The notes beneath the pieces were generated by a model. It was not told the DNA's origin. It worked only from the letters and a program-made list of their open reading frames with translations, and did no database searches. Positions 8,780 to 18,480 of a stretch of 64,000 nucleotides of DNA are shown in pieces; positions within the stretch are counted from its first letter, which is position 1; each line of letters opens with the position of its first letter. The stretch comes from Mobiluncus massiliensis (GTDB lineage Bacteria; Actinomycetota; Actinomycetes; Actinomycetales; Actinomycetaceae): the NCBI RefSeq assembly GCF_949769255.1, contig NZ_OX458329.1, positions 310,001 through 374,000 of the forward strand. The letters run 5' to 3'. A program made the position numbers and the translations under genes.

Positions 8780-11179
8780 ATGAATTTGAAGAAGAAGTTT
8801 GTGGTTGGCGCTGCTTCGGTGGCGTTGATTGCTTCGATGGGTGGCGTGGCTGCTCCGGCTGCTGTGGCTGATGAGAACCGTCTGCCGGGTTACGCTACTG
8901 AGCTGGGTCGTTTCGGTGGTATTGACCGTATTCAGACCGCTTTGGCGATTGCGGATCACGAGTTCGGCCATCGCACCGCTAACAAGCCAGGCGTGCTTTA
9001 CATTGCTTCCGCGGCGGATGCGAACATGGTTGACGCTGCTTCGGCTGGCATGTTGCAGGATGGCCCGATTGCTTTTGTCTATGGCAACTCTTACGTGGCC
9101 TCCGCTGTTGGCAAGCACTTTGCTGATGATGAGCTGGTTGGCTACTCTGACATTAAAAAGATTATCGCCATTGGTGGCGAAGGCGCGGTTTCTGATGCTG
9201 CGATGAAGGCTGTTGGCGAACAGATGGGCGTGAAGTCCTTTGATCGTTTGGGCGGTAAGGATCGTTTTGAGACTTCCGTGGCGATTGCTTCGCGTATCTA
9301 CAACCATGCTTTGCAGTCCACTGATGCTTACCTGGATCGTGCGGGTCGTCATATTGTGTCTAATGGCACTAACTTGAACGTGATGTACCTGGCTAACGGT
9401 GCCAACGAGCATGTGGTTGACTCGATGGTGGCTGGCACGTTGGATAATGGCCCGGTCGTGTTGGTTAATCCCGATGGGACTATCCCGGATGTTGCGGCTG
9501 AGTTCATTAAGAAGACTTTGCCGTTGCAGTTCGCTGCTTTGGGTGGGGCTCCTACGGTTTCGGACAAGACCGTTCAGGATGCTTGGCTGATTAAGGCTCT
9601 GGCTAACAAGTGGGATACTTCCTCTAACATTCCGCAGTTGAAGGTCAAGCAGGAAAACTTGAAGGACATGGTCGACGGTAAAGGCAACAAGACTCAGCGT
9701 CCGACCGGCGACGACAACTTTATGGGTCTGCGTAACGTGGTTCGTGAGGCCGGTAATTTGCAGACCGCTTGGAACGGTCAATATGGTGAGGCTGTTGCTA
9801 AACTGTCCCAGATCTCCAAGGCTGCTACAAAGAATACTCGCGCTGATGTCGAGGCTGCTTTGAAGGGCGCTACCATGATTGACTACCCGGCTACGGCGTA
9901 CAATGCTGACGCTGGTACTGACCCAACCAAGTTCGCTGAGAACGTGGCTACCGCGTTGCGGGCTTTGTTCGGCGAAGCCGTGCTGGATGGCTCTGGCAAG
10001 ATTGATCCGACCAAGATTGAAAAGTACATAGATATTGAGCCTTATACTGCTTCGGATATGAACAAGGATAATTGGAAGGTTGTCGGTTTCGATTACAAGG
10101 CTCTGCTGGGCTCTAAGAGCTTCCAGAATGCTTACGTGGCTCCGGCTGAAAAGGCTTTGACTGACCAGTGGAAGGCCGCTATGGACGGCACGGTTGTTGC
10201 GTTGGGTAACCCGGTGGCTGAGGCTTCTCAGAACACGCCGACTGCAGCCGAGGCTGCGAACAACTACACTTCTAACACCGCTGGCACTAACCGTGCTCTC
10301 AAGGTGCCGATGGCTGCGGTGAAGGACGTGGCTGAATGGGTCACCGTTCAGCAGCAGCAGTGGTTGAAGGATACTCAGGCCGAGTTGGCTGACGTGTCTG
10401 GTCGTTTGGCTGGCGAGTTGGACAAGATTGCTCCGAAGACCGAGCTGCGCCTGGGTGGTGCGGATCGTTTCGAGACCGCTCAGTTGATTGCTAACCAGTA
10501 CGGTAAGCTCTACGGCACCGTGTTCAACAAGTATTTGACGGCTAACGTGATGACCGAGGCTTACGTGGCTAACGGTACTCGTCTGCCCGATTCCCTGGCT
10601 GGTGGCCAGTTGTCTCACGGCCCGATCATGCTGGTGCGTGATTCCAAGGATATCCCGGACTTCACCAAGGACGTGGCTACCCACCTGCAGTGCTGGAACC
10701 GCGGCGGCAACATCGGTGTGGCTGCTCTGGGCGGCAAGGGCGTCGTCTCTGACGAAACCCTCAAGGCAGTAATCTCCCTGATCAACACCGCCTCCGCTTG
10801 CGGAACCGTCGTCAAGCCCACCGCCAAGACTACCCCGTTGAGTGTTACTGAAACGGACGTCTCCGTGACTGCTGCTAATGTGGAAACTGGTTCTGGTGAC
10901 ATCGATGCTACTTTGACTATCGACGGTTACGCGGCCGGTAAAGCAGCGGGTATCACCTACAGCGCTACAGTGACCAGCCCCGTCACGTCGACTACCGGCG
11001 GTAAAGAGACCGTGGCTCTGGGTACCCCCGCAATCGACGCCAATGGCAAAGTCAACGCAACGGTAACCAAGGACACTAGTGGCGCTGCTAAGGCTGGTGA
11101 CTCTTTCGTTATCACGATTACCGCTTCTCGTGCTGGCGAGGTCGTGAACAGCATCTCCAAGACGATTACTCTTAAGTAG
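8780..11179 (+). CDS. CWBR2 surface protein A
   Basis: A 799-residue secreted protein. A signal peptide begins MNLKKKF and ends near AAPAAVA. Cell-wall-binding repeat 2 units (PF04122 type) are seen at about residues 44 (FGGIDRIQT), 154 (DRLGGKDRFETS) and 556 (LRLGGADRFETA), with a helical spacer of about 250 residues between the second and third. A beta-rich tail of about 115 residues is unique to this copy. CWBR2 proteins bind wall polymers non-covalently, as in clostridial S-layers. There is no LPXTG. A TTG six bases earlier is an alternative start. It converges on gene B. Confidence 0.88.
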   Translation: MNLKKKFVVGAASVALIASMGGVAAPAAVADENRLPGYATELGRFGGIDRIQTALAIADHEFGHRTANKPGVLYIASAADANMVDAASAGMLQDGPIAFVYGNSYVASAVGKHFADDELVGYSDIKKIIAIGGEGAVSDAAMKAVGEQMGVKSFDRLGGKDRFETSVAIASRIYNHALQSTDAYLDRAGRHIVSNGTNLNVMYLANGANEHVVDSMVAGTLDNGPVVLVNPDGTIPDVAAEFIKKTLPLQFAALGGAPTVSDKTVQDAWLIKALANKWDTSSNIPQLKVKQENLKDMVDGKGNKTQRPTGDDNFMGLRNVVREAGNLQTAWNGQYGEAVAKLSQISKAATKNTRADVEAALKGATMIDYPATAYNADAGTDPTKFAENVATALRALFGEAVLDGSGKIDPTKIEKYIDIEPYTASDMNKDNWKVVGFDYKALLGSKSFQNAYVAPAEKALTDQWKAAMDGTVVALGNPVAEASQNTPTAAEAANNYTSNTAGTNRALKVPMAAVKDVAEWVTVQQQQWLKDTQAELADVSGRLAGELDKIAPKTELRLGGADRFETAQLIANQYGKLYGTVFNKYLTANVMTEAYVANGTRLPDSLAGGQLSHGPIMLVRDSKDIPDFTKDVATHLQCWNRGGNIGVAALGGKGVVSDETLKAVISLINTASACGTVVKPTAKTTPLSVTETDVSVTAANVETGSGDIDATLTIDGYAAGKAAGITYSATVTSPVTSTTGGKETVALGTPAIDANGKVNATVTKDTSGAAKAGDSFVITITASRAGEVVNSISKTITLK

Positions 11180-11189
11180 TAACCACAAC

Positions 11190-11208
11190 TGAAACCTTTA
11201 CGGTTTCA
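11190..11208 (+). repeat. Mini-hairpin in the 3' region of CWBR2 genes
   Basis: TGAAACC TTTAC GGTTTCA, just after the stop of gene A. It recurs exactly after gene E (about 30411) and, less perfectly, after gene D (about 23074). Confidence 0.55.
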
Positions 11209-11221
11209 ACGATAACTTCAT

Positions 11222-11299
11222 AAACGTCTGGCCCCGGTAGGTAACTACCGGGGCCAGACGTTTAAAACGCTGTGGCTCTGGGGTGCCCCAGAGCCACAG
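11222..11299. terminator. Double-hairpin bidirectional terminator between A and B
   Basis: Hairpin 1 (11222-11263) has a perfect 19-bp stem starting AAACGTCTGG with loop GTAA and a trailing TTT. Hairpin 2 (11270-11299) pairs CTGTGGCTCTGGGG with its complement around TG. The same two hairpins follow gene D and gene F, so they are part of the duplicated unit. Symmetry lets them end both convergent transcripts. Confidence 0.75.
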
Positions 11300-11332
11300 G
11301 CTATTAAGTTATCTGCATGACCCGGTTAAGGG

Positions 11333-13444
11333 TTAGGCAGCAGTTGCTTCAAACACCTCAGAGGTCGGGGTCTTAGCGGTACCAGCACCGTCCTCATCGT
11401 AGGTAACAGTGACCTTAATCTTGTCACCATCGTTAGACTCACCAGTCACGTTGCCGTTAGAGGCGGTGTCATTAGACAAACCAGTGATGGAATTGTCAGC
11501 GTCAGTAACCTTTTCCCACTTGTAGGTCAGAGTTGCACCAGCAGGCACAGGGTTAGGAGTAGTACAAGTTACCGAGTAAGCGCCACCAGCAGCTTTAGCC
11601 AGAGTAGCATTGCAGACAGGCTTAGCAGAAGCAGTAGCAGCCGGAGCGGCCGGGGTGGTGGTCTTTACCTTGCATACAGACTTGGTGCCGATGAGGTTGA
11701 CCATGGTGGACAGGACATCGTCGGAGACTACGCCTTCGCCGCCGATAGCGGAAACCTTGATCGGCTTGCCATTCCAGCACAGCAGGTGGGTAGCCACGTT
11801 AGCGGTGAACTCAGGAATCTTGGTGTCGTTACGCACCAGCAGGATCGGGCCACCGGTTAGCTGGCCAGCCGCCAGGGAGTCAGCCAGGCGAGTACCGTTA
11901 GCCACGTAAGCCGCCTCGACCATATGGTACTTAGAGAACCAGTTAGCGATGAGCTGAGCGGTCTCGAAACGATCCTTACCACCGAAACGCTGCACGGTCT
12001 TGGGGGCAATTTTATCGAACTCGGTACGCCATTCAGCCTTCAGGGACGCACGCTGCTTTTCTACCGTGTCCAACCACTTCTTGTCGTTATCCACAGTGTA
12101 CTTAGCAACTTCAGCAATCGCCGCGAACTTTTCGGTCACAGTGGTGGCAGCGGTGGTGTGCATCTGCGATGCCTTGGCTACATCGTCGGTGATTTCACCC
12201 TGATGCTTCTCGTCAGCCCAAACCTTGTCCAGCTGCTTGGTAGCGTCTTCTACCAGCTTCTTGTACTCAGACTTAGCCTCGATAGCATCATAGTTGACAG
12301 CCTTGACCTTCTTCTCACCATTCAACTCAAAGTACTTAGCATCTTTGAGGGTGTCAGCAATAGCGGAACCGTACAGCTTGGTCAGGTTGCCCTTAACCGC
12401 AGTGTAAGCGGTATCAACCTCTTCGCCTGGGTTTGAAACGATGTGGTTAGAGATTTCCTGCTTCTCGTTCGCAACCTTGTTAGCCCAGGAAGCATAGTTA
12501 GACTCAGCCACATCAACCACGTGCTTCAAACCACCGAAAGTAGCCTTATCAGACAGGTTAGTGCCGGTCTGATCCTTCACGCCATCAATCAGGAAGTTCA
12601 GCTCGTCAATCTTTTCACGCAAGTTAGGAATGCTGTAAGAAGTCTCCCACTTGTTACCCAAAGCCTTAATCACCCAGGCCTCGTTCACAGTCGCGTCACT
12701 CACAGCACCGGTACCACCCAGAGCAGAGAACTGAGTCGGCAAAGCCTTCTTAATGAACTCAGCCACAACCTCAGGAATCTTACCATCAGGCTGAACCAGC
12801 AAGATAGCACCATCATCCAGAGTACCAGCCACCATCGAGTCAACCACGTGCTCGTTAGCACCGTTAGCCAGATAAGCATTGTTCAAGAAGTTACCAGAAC
12901 CAGAGGTACGGTTAGCGAAGCTCTTATCGCCCTTAATGGACTGGGTGTACAAGTAGTCAGCAATCGCCACGGAAGTCGCGTAACGATCCTTACCAGCCAG
13001 ACGAGAGGTCTTCTTAACCTTCATCGCGTCCTTGACCGCGTTCAAAGTGCTATCCGAGATAACACCATCGCCACCAATAGCCACGACCTCTTTAATCCCA
13101 GCAATATTCGCCGCGACATCCTTACCAACAGCAGTAGCCACGTAAGAGTTATTGTAAACAAACACGATCGGGCCATCAGTCAACATGCCAGCCGTAGCCG
13201 CGTCAACCATGTTCCCCTCAGCAGCGGAAACAACGTACAAACGTTCCGGAGCCTTCGTGCCGAACTCAGCCTTAGCAACCTTCAACGAAGTCTGGACACG
13301 ATCCAAACCCCCGAGACGCTCCAACTTCATGATTGAACCCGGCAAAGAGGTATCAGCCACAGCCGCCGGAGCAGCCACGCCACCCATGCCAGCAACCAGC
13401 GCCACCGAAGCAGCACCAATCACAAACTTCTTCTTCAAATTCAT
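11333..13444 (-). CDS. CWBR2 surface protein B
   Basis: A 703-residue secreted paralog, the shortest of the six. The signal peptide is the same as in gene C, with VALVAGMGG. CWBR2 units include RLGGLDRVQTS, SRLAGKDRYATS and, near residue 486, QRFGGKDRFETAQ. The middle helical spacer is about 70 residues shorter than in A. The tail of about 105 residues has a Cys pair (KPVCNAT and SVTCTTP) and ends with a DEDGAGTAKT block also seen in protein E. It is convergent with A. The 5' non-coding region is nearly identical to that of E. Confidence 0.88.
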   Translation of the reverse strand: MNLKKKFVIGAASVALVAGMGGVAAPAAVADTSLPGSIMKLERLGGLDRVQTSLKVAKAEFGTKAPERLYVVSAAEGNMVDAATAGMLTDGPIVFVYNNSYVATAVGKDVAANIAGIKEVVAIGGDGVISDSTLNAVKDAMKVKKTSRLAGKDRYATSVAIADYLYTQSIKGDKSFANRTSGSGNFLNNAYLANGANEHVVDSMVAGTLDDGAILLVQPDGKIPEVVAEFIKKALPTQFSALGGTGAVSDATVNEAWVIKALGNKWETSYSIPNLREKIDELNFLIDGVKDQTGTNLSDKATFGGLKHVVDVAESNYASWANKVANEKQEISNHIVSNPGEEVDTAYTAVKGNLTKLYGSAIADTLKDAKYFELNGEKKVKAVNYDAIEAKSEYKKLVEDATKQLDKVWADEKHQGEITDDVAKASQMHTTAATTVTEKFAAIAEVAKYTVDNDKKWLDTVEKQRASLKAEWRTEFDKIAPKTVQRFGGKDRFETAQLIANWFSKYHMVEAAYVANGTRLADSLAAGQLTGGPILLVRNDTKIPEFTANVATHLLCWNGKPIKVSAIGGEGVVSDDVLSTMVNLIGTKSVCKVKTTTPAAPAATASAKPVCNATLAKAAGGAYSVTCTTPNPVPAGATLTYKWEKVTDADNSITGLSNDTASNGNVTGESNDGDKIKVTVTYDEDGAGTAKTPTSEVFEATAA

Positions 13445-13448
13445 CTTC

Positions 13449-13479
13449 AAAAAAACCCTTCTTCTGGGTAATAAAGGGT
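13449..13479 (-). promoter_or_regulatory. Conserved CWBR2 leader hairpin (gene B)
   Basis: Minus-strand copy of the ACCCTT/AAGGGT hairpin with seven T before the ATG of gene B. Confidence 0.7.
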
Positions 13480-13767
13480 CAGAAAAATCGGGGATAAATC
13501 AGGTTATAAACACACAGAGAATCCCGGGCAAACACCTGCCAGGGTTGCAAGCGTACGGGGATTTTCTGGCAGACACCAGCCAGGGTTGCAAGTACACGGG
13601 AGTTGGTTAGAAACCATTCCTGCTGGGTTTTTAGATAAAAGCCGGATTATTAGACCTATTCCGACTGAGTTGCAGGCACACAGAGATTTCCAGGCCGACG
13701 CTGGCCAGTGTTGCGGCGAATCAGGGGAGGTTTTTTCAGGGGATACCGGGCTGGGGCGTGCCTAAAA
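13480..13767 (-). repeat. Cassette promoter segment of gene B (duplicated before E)
   Basis: Read on the minus strand, this segment matches 27714-27960 upstream of gene E over most of its length (AGGCACGCCCCAGCC, GGTATCCCCTGAAAAAACC, TGTGTACTTGCAACC, GGGATTCTCTGTGTG). In B a unit around TTGCAACCCTGGC is tandemly repeated once. It probably contains the promoter. Confidence 0.7.
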
Positions 13768-13836
13768 GGGGAGAATAGCCGGGTAGCTGCCATTATTGGC
13801 AGCTACAGCCCAAATCCCACCTTATAATCCCCAAAC
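13768..13836. repeat. R1 palindrome, copy 1 (degenerate right arm)
   Basis: The left arm GGGGAGAATAGCCGGGTAGC TGCC is intact and the loop is ATTATT. The right arm matches only for GGCAGCTAC and then diverges to AGCCCAAATCCCAC, as in copy 5. It lies upstream of gene B and is oriented opposite to copy 2. Confidence 0.75.
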
Positions 13837-13957
13837 ACCGAAGCACCCAGGCACTCTGACCCACAAAGTCCCACCACCCTGAGTACTGCCACTATTCATA
13901 CCAAACGCTCCGACACGCGCCGGTATCCGCTACTTCAATCACAGCCCCTGCCAAATT

Positions 13958-14012
13958 ACCTAACAAAATCACGCCATTTTGCCTAACAGAATCGCGCCAT
14001 TTTACGTAAAAT
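13958..14012. promoter_or_regulatory. Direct repeats and 14-bp palindrome before the ATPase gene
   Basis: CCTAACAAAATCACGCCATT and CCTAACAGAATCGCGCCATT are near-identical direct repeats. The second runs into ATTTTACGTAAAAT (13999-14012), a perfect palindrome ending 45 bases before the ATG. This is a candidate promoter/operator for a self-regulated gene. Confidence 0.5.
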
Positions 14013-14057
14013 AGGCTAGAATTGCCTTGTTTCCTAAGGAAAGGCCTGGACAATATC

Positions 14058-15488
14058 ATGCGTGAATATCGGCAACGACTGGTGGATAAAATCCTGCAAC
14101 AGGCATTGCGGCGCAGCGGAGCCGTCCTAATCGAAGGCCCGAAATGGTGCGGTAAAACGACCACGGCCGAACAGGCTGCGGCATCGGTACGCTATCTCGA
14201 CGAACCGGGAAAGCTGGAAAGCAACCAGCTACTGGCAAAAATCAACCCCTCGGAGCTGCTAGCGGGGTCGACACCGCTGCTGCTCGACGAGTGGCAGCTT
14301 GCCCCGGAACTGTGGGATGCTATTCGGTTCACGGTTGACCGACGAGCCGCCCCGGGCCAGTTCATTCTGACCGGGTCGGCGGTGCCGCAAAACTTGGACA
14401 AGCTACATCACACCGGCACAGGGCGTTTTGCGCGGATTAGGATGCGCCCGATGAGCCTGTACGAGTCCGGGGAATCAAGCGGGGCGGTGAGCTTGACCGA
14501 GTTGTTCCAAAACCCGGAACCGCCGGGTGCTGAAGCGGTGCCGGGTGCCAAGACCGTGCCGGGTGGCAAAGCCATACACGGCACGTCCCCCGACCCAGCC
14601 GAGTCGGAGTCTTTGCCAGACTCGCACGTCTCAGGGCCTCGCAATCGAGAGTTTCCCTCAGACCACCGCGAACCGAGATTCCTGGCCAGTTCGACCTTGA
14701 CAATCGAGGGTTTGTGTCAGGCGATAACCCGCGGCGGCTGGCCCCAGACCACGTTTTTAGCCCCGGCCGATGCGGTCGTGACTGCTCGGGACTATTTTCA
14801 AGCCGTGGTGAAACAAGACATCAGTCGGGTGGATGATGTGAGCCGGGATGAAACCCGCGCGCGCCGTCTGATGCGGTCTTACGCTCGTCTGCAAGGGTCG
14901 CAGGCGGCCATAGCCACGATTCAGGCGGATATGCGCGCTCACGAGGCGCAGACGATGAGCCCGGACACGATAAACAGCTATCTGGAGGCACTGCGCCGGA
15001 TTTTCGTCATCGAGGACCTTCCCGCGTGGAGCCCCAAACTGCGCTCAAAAACAGCGATTCGAACCTCGGACACCAGGTATTTTACCGACCCCTCGATAGC
15101 TGCCGCCGCTTTGGAAGCCACCGCCAGAGACCTAGCTGGTGACCCACAAACGCTGGGATTCCTGTTCGAGACCCTAGCGGTGCGCGACCTGCGTGCCTAC
15201 ACGGAGGCACTGGGCGGAACCCTGTACCACTACCGAGACAAAAACGGCTTGGAGTGCGACACCATTGCCCACCTAGATGACGGCAGGTACGCGTTGATTG
15301 AAATCAAGCTCGGAGGCGACGCGGCCATCGAAACCGGCGCGGCCACGCTAAAAAGGCTTGCCGGGCTCATCGACACCAGCAAAATGCGCGCCCCCTCTTT
15401 CCTGGCAGTCCTCACCGGAGTCGGAGATTTCGCTTACCAGCGCCCAGACGGGGTTTACGCGATTCCTATAGGTACACTGGGCTGCTGA
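14058..15488 (+). CDS. AAA_14/DUF4143 family ATP-binding protein
   Basis: A 476-residue protein. The Walker A motif is IEGPKWCGKTTTA (about residues 24-36) and the Walker B-like region is LLLDEWQLAP. The C-terminal DUF4143 domain has a PD-(D/E)XK-like pattern, GLECDTIAHLDDGRYALIEIKLGG. Between them, about residues 150-220 form a Pro/Ser/Gly-rich insert unusual for the family. The ATG at 14058 is preferred over an upstream TTG at 14022. Such ATPases are common in actinobacteria and often accompany mobile or TA genes; the cellular role is not established. The gene stands alone between R1 copies 1 and 2, which are inverted with respect to each other. Confidence 0.85.
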   Translation: MREYRQRLVDKILQQALRRSGAVLIEGPKWCGKTTTAEQAAASVRYLDEPGKLESNQLLAKINPSELLAGSTPLLLDEWQLAPELWDAIRFTVDRRAAPGQFILTGSAVPQNLDKLHHTGTGRFARIRMRPMSLYESGESSGAVSLTELFQNPEPPGAEAVPGAKTVPGGKAIHGTSPDPAESESLPDSHVSGPRNREFPSDHREPRFLASSTLTIEGLCQAITRGGWPQTTFLAPADAVVTARDYFQAVVKQDISRVDDVSRDETRARRLMRSYARLQGSQAAIATIQADMRAHEAQTMSPDTINSYLEALRRIFVIEDLPAWSPKLRSKTAIRTSDTRYFTDPSIAAAALEATARDLAGDPQTLGFLFETLAVRDLRAYTEALGGTLYHYRDKNGLECDTIAHLDDGRYALIEIKLGGDAAIETGAATLKRLAGLIDTSKMRAPSFLAVLTGVGDFAYQRPDGVYAIPIGTLGC

Positions 15489-15547
15489 TTCTGGTCTCTG
15501 TTTTTAGGGCCGGGGTGCGTGGGTACTTCGGTGTTTGGGGATTATAA

Positions 15548-15601
15548 GGGGAGAATAGCCGGGTAGCTGCCATTATTGGCAGCTACCCGGCTATTCTCCC
15601 C
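15548..15601. repeat. R1 palindrome, copy 2
   Basis: A perfect 24-base-arm palindrome, with GGGGAGAATAGCC on the left and GGCTATTCTCCCC on the right, and loop ATTATT. The left flank is GATTATAA and the right flank TTTAGGCACGCCCC. It lies upstream of gene C. Confidence 0.85.
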
Positions 15602-15763
15602 CTTTAGGCACGCCCCAACCGGGTATCCCCCCAAAAATTTCCCATATTGTGCTGCAGCCTCTGCGGGTATCGGCCTGAAAGCCCCCGTGGCCCTGCAGTC
15701 CTAGCGGGTGTCGGCCCGGGATTCTCTGTGTGTTCGCAATCTGATTTACCCCCCGAATTTCTG
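15602..15763 (+). repeat. Cassette promoter segment of gene C
   Basis: Similar to the segments before B and E (GGCACGCCCCAACC, GCGGGTATCGGCCTGAAA, GGGATTCTCTGTGTG, TCGCAATCTGATTTACCCC). The 70 bases before the leader are almost identical to those before gene E. Confidence 0.65.
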
Positions 15764-15794
15764 ACCCTTTATTACCCAGAAGAAGGGTTTTTTT
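15764..15794 (+). promoter_or_regulatory. Conserved CWBR2 leader hairpin (gene C)
   Basis: ACCCTT/AAGGGT hairpin with seven T, four bases before the ATG of gene C. Confidence 0.7.
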
Positions 15795-15798
15795 GAAG

Positions 15799-18432
15799 AT
15801 GAATTTGAAGAAGAAGTTTGTGATTGGTGCTGCTTCGGTGGCGCTGGTTGCTGGCATGGGTGGCGTGGCTGCTCCGGCGGCTGTGGCTGTGGACGGTTCT
15901 ACTCTGCCTGCGTTTGCGAATACTTTGCAGCGTTTGGGTGGTATGGATCGTGTGCAGACCTCGCTGGCTGTGGCTGATAAGCAGTTTGGCGCGTTGAAGG
16001 CTAAGAAGCCTACTCGTCTGTACATTGCTTCGGCTGCTGAAGGTAACATGGTTGACGCGGCTGCGGCTGGCATGTTGCAGGACGGCCCGATTGTTTTTGT
16101 GTACAACAATTCTTATGTTGCTGCTGCTGTTGGTGAGCACTTCAAGAATTACACTGCCGGTGAGGGCTACCAGGCTTTGTCCGAGGTTGTTGCTATTGGT
16201 GGCGACGGCGCTATTTCCGATGGAACTTTGAAGGCTGTTGCTGATTCGTTGAAGGTTGCGAAGACTGCTCGTCTTGGCGGTAAGGATCGTTATGAGACTT
16301 CCGTGAAGATTGCGGAAGAGATTTACGCTAAGGGCCAGCGCGCTACGACTGGTGGCAATAGCCCGTATTTCGATCGTAACCAGGATTTCATTGTTAACGC
16401 TGCTACTTCTAACCTGAAGATGGTTTACTTGGCTAATGGTGACGATAAGCACGTGGTTGACTCGATGGTGGCTGGCACCCTGGATAATGGCCCGGTTTTG
16501 TTGGTTCAGCCTGATGGCAAGATCCCTGAGGTTGTGTCTGAGTTCATTAAGAAGACCTTGCCGGAGCAGTTCGCTGCTTTGGGTGCGGCTGAGACTTTGC
16601 CGGATTCCACGGTTCAGGAAGCCTGGTTGATCAAGACTTTGGCTAATAAGTGGGATACGTCTTACGACATTCCTCAGTTGAAGAAGGACGTTGACAACTT
16701 GAACGTTATTGTTAACGGTAAGGGCAAGTCCTCGATTTATGGTGCTTCGGATTTCAAGGGTATGGTTGCGGTCGCTCGTGATGCCCAGAATATGTACAGC
16801 GACTGGAATGGCCGTTATGCCATTCTAACTGGCGAGATTAATAACACGTACATCGCTCAGGAAAAGAAGGGCACTGTAACGCTCGACGATGCTGTAACCG
16901 ATTTGCTCAATACGTCAACTACCCCGGGTAAGGCTTTCAATGCATTGTTCGGTACCTACTTTAATGGCTTGAATGGTCGTCCCGCGAAGAATGCTGATCT
17001 GGTCAAGGGCTACTTCTCTACTGTGGAGAAAGACGGAGTGGTTTACGCAACTCTGTTCGATGTTGACCGGTTTGTTTCTGACAAGTTGGGTTCGGATGTT
17101 ATCGAGCCTGCTGAGAAGGCTTTGAACAAGATTTGGACGACTACCCCGGTTCAGGACACGTTGACGGCTCTGGATGTTATGGCTGCTAAGGGTGAGATTA
17201 ACGCTACCAGCGCGGCTGTTGCGAAGGCTTCGCAAAACTTTGCGAACTCCACCCTGGTCGCGACTTCCGGGACTAAAGGCAAGGCTGGTTCAGCTGTGGA
17301 TCCGGCTGTTCCTTTGGCTGCGGTTCAGCCGGTGTCTAAGTTCACTTTGGATGCTGTGAACGCTTTGCGTGACCAGAAGGTGAAAGAACTGAACACTAAG
17401 CAGCAGCAGTTGCGTAACGAGTTGGACAAGATTGCTCCGAAGACCGAGCTGCGTTTGGGCGGTAAGGATCGTTTCGAGACCGCTCAGCTGATTGCTAACC
17501 AGTTTGGCAAGATTTACGGTCACACCTTGAACAAGGAACTCGCGACTGTGCGTAACGGTGCTGTGAAGGCTGACTTCAACGAGGCCTACATTGCTTCCGG
17601 TTACCGTTTGGCTGACTCCCTGGCTGCTGGCCAGTTGGCTACGGGCCCGATCTTGCTGGTGAAGGGCACTGAGAAGGACGCAAAGGATCTGCCTGATTTC
17701 ACTAAGAATGTTGCCACTAACCTGGCCTGCTGGACTGCTAACCAGCACCTGAACCTGTTCGGTATCGGTGGTTCTGGCGTGCTCTCCGACGATTCTTTGC
17801 AGGTGACCATGGGTCAGATCAACAACTCCAGCTGCACCGTCAAGGGAGCTAAGGCTAACTACTCTCTGTACGCGAAGGACGTCACTGTTCCTCTGAACGG
17901 CAACGTAGATAGCGCTGTAACTCCGAGCTCCACGACCCCGACTGTGGCTTCCGTGAAGGACGACGGCGGTAATGATGCTTCCGCCAAGTTCACTATGACC
18001 CCTGCGGTGGGCAAGGTTACTGTAGCTCCGAAGGCTGCTCCTAACGCTCCTGCGCTTGGTGAATACGCTGTCACCATCAAGGATGGTGCTGGCCACGACT
18101 ACACCTTCAAGGTAACTGTGGTGGCTGCTGCTGCTCCGAGCCCGGCATACGCTGCCGCCCCGAAGCTGACTGCTAACACTCCCACAGATTTTGCGGCTAC
18201 CAACGCAACGGCGAATCCCGCTCCGGTTTGTACCGCCAATACATCTTTGGCTGCGACTACTACCGATAGCGCTGATCTAACTCAAGTGACTGCTTCGGTT
18301 GATGCTGCGTGCAAGGTTACCGTGAAGGACGGCAAGTACGCGGATTCTGGAGCTGAAAAGCATATTGTCTTGAAGATTGCTAACACTGGTTCGACGAACC
18401 CTGTTACGTTGACCGTCACCACCAAGCAGTAA
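15799..18432 (+). CDS. CWBR2 surface protein C
   Basis: An 877-residue secreted paralog, the longest of the set. It has the shared signal peptide and CWBR2 units at about residues 44 (LGGMDRVQTS), 157 (ARLGGKDRYETS) and 551 (LRLGGKDRFETAQ). Between the last two, VDSMVAGTLDNGPVLLVQP marks the conserved half-repeat. The tail of about 190 residues looks like two Ig-like modules, the second with a Cys pair (PVCTANTS and AACKVTV). It is the upstream member of the C/D pair; two defence-type genes lie between it and D. Confidence 0.88.
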   Translation: MNLKKKFVIGAASVALVAGMGGVAAPAAVAVDGSTLPAFANTLQRLGGMDRVQTSLAVADKQFGALKAKKPTRLYIASAAEGNMVDAAAAGMLQDGPIVFVYNNSYVAAAVGEHFKNYTAGEGYQALSEVVAIGGDGAISDGTLKAVADSLKVAKTARLGGKDRYETSVKIAEEIYAKGQRATTGGNSPYFDRNQDFIVNAATSNLKMVYLANGDDKHVVDSMVAGTLDNGPVLLVQPDGKIPEVVSEFIKKTLPEQFAALGAAETLPDSTVQEAWLIKTLANKWDTSYDIPQLKKDVDNLNVIVNGKGKSSIYGASDFKGMVAVARDAQNMYSDWNGRYAILTGEINNTYIAQEKKGTVTLDDAVTDLLNTSTTPGKAFNALFGTYFNGLNGRPAKNADLVKGYFSTVEKDGVVYATLFDVDRFVSDKLGSDVIEPAEKALNKIWTTTPVQDTLTALDVMAAKGEINATSAAVAKASQNFANSTLVATSGTKGKAGSAVDPAVPLAAVQPVSKFTLDAVNALRDQKVKELNTKQQQLRNELDKIAPKTELRLGGKDRFETAQLIANQFGKIYGHTLNKELATVRNGAVKADFNEAYIASGYRLADSLAAGQLATGPILLVKGTEKDAKDLPDFTKNVATNLACWTANQHLNLFGIGGSGVLSDDSLQVTMGQINNSSCTVKGAKANYSLYAKDVTVPLNGNVDSAVTPSSTTPTVASVKDDGGNDASAKFTMTPAVGKVTVAPKAAPNAPALGEYAVTIKDGAGHDYTFKVTVVAAAAPSPAYAAAPKLTANTPTDFAATNATANPAPVCTANTSLAATTTDSADLTQVTASVDAACKVTVKDGKYADSGAEKHIVLKIANTGSTNPVTLTVTTKQ

Positions 18433-18480
18433 GTTTCAGTAACGAAGCTCTGTTTTCGTTAGATACAATTACATAGGTTT

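Noticed and set aside
8753..11188. Very long open frame antisense to CWBR2 gene A (and similar ones opposite C-F)
   Set aside because: Codon bias of the real gene keeps the antisense frame open. The sequences are Ser/His/Arg/Gln-rich without recognisable domains and share the same artefact in each paralog.
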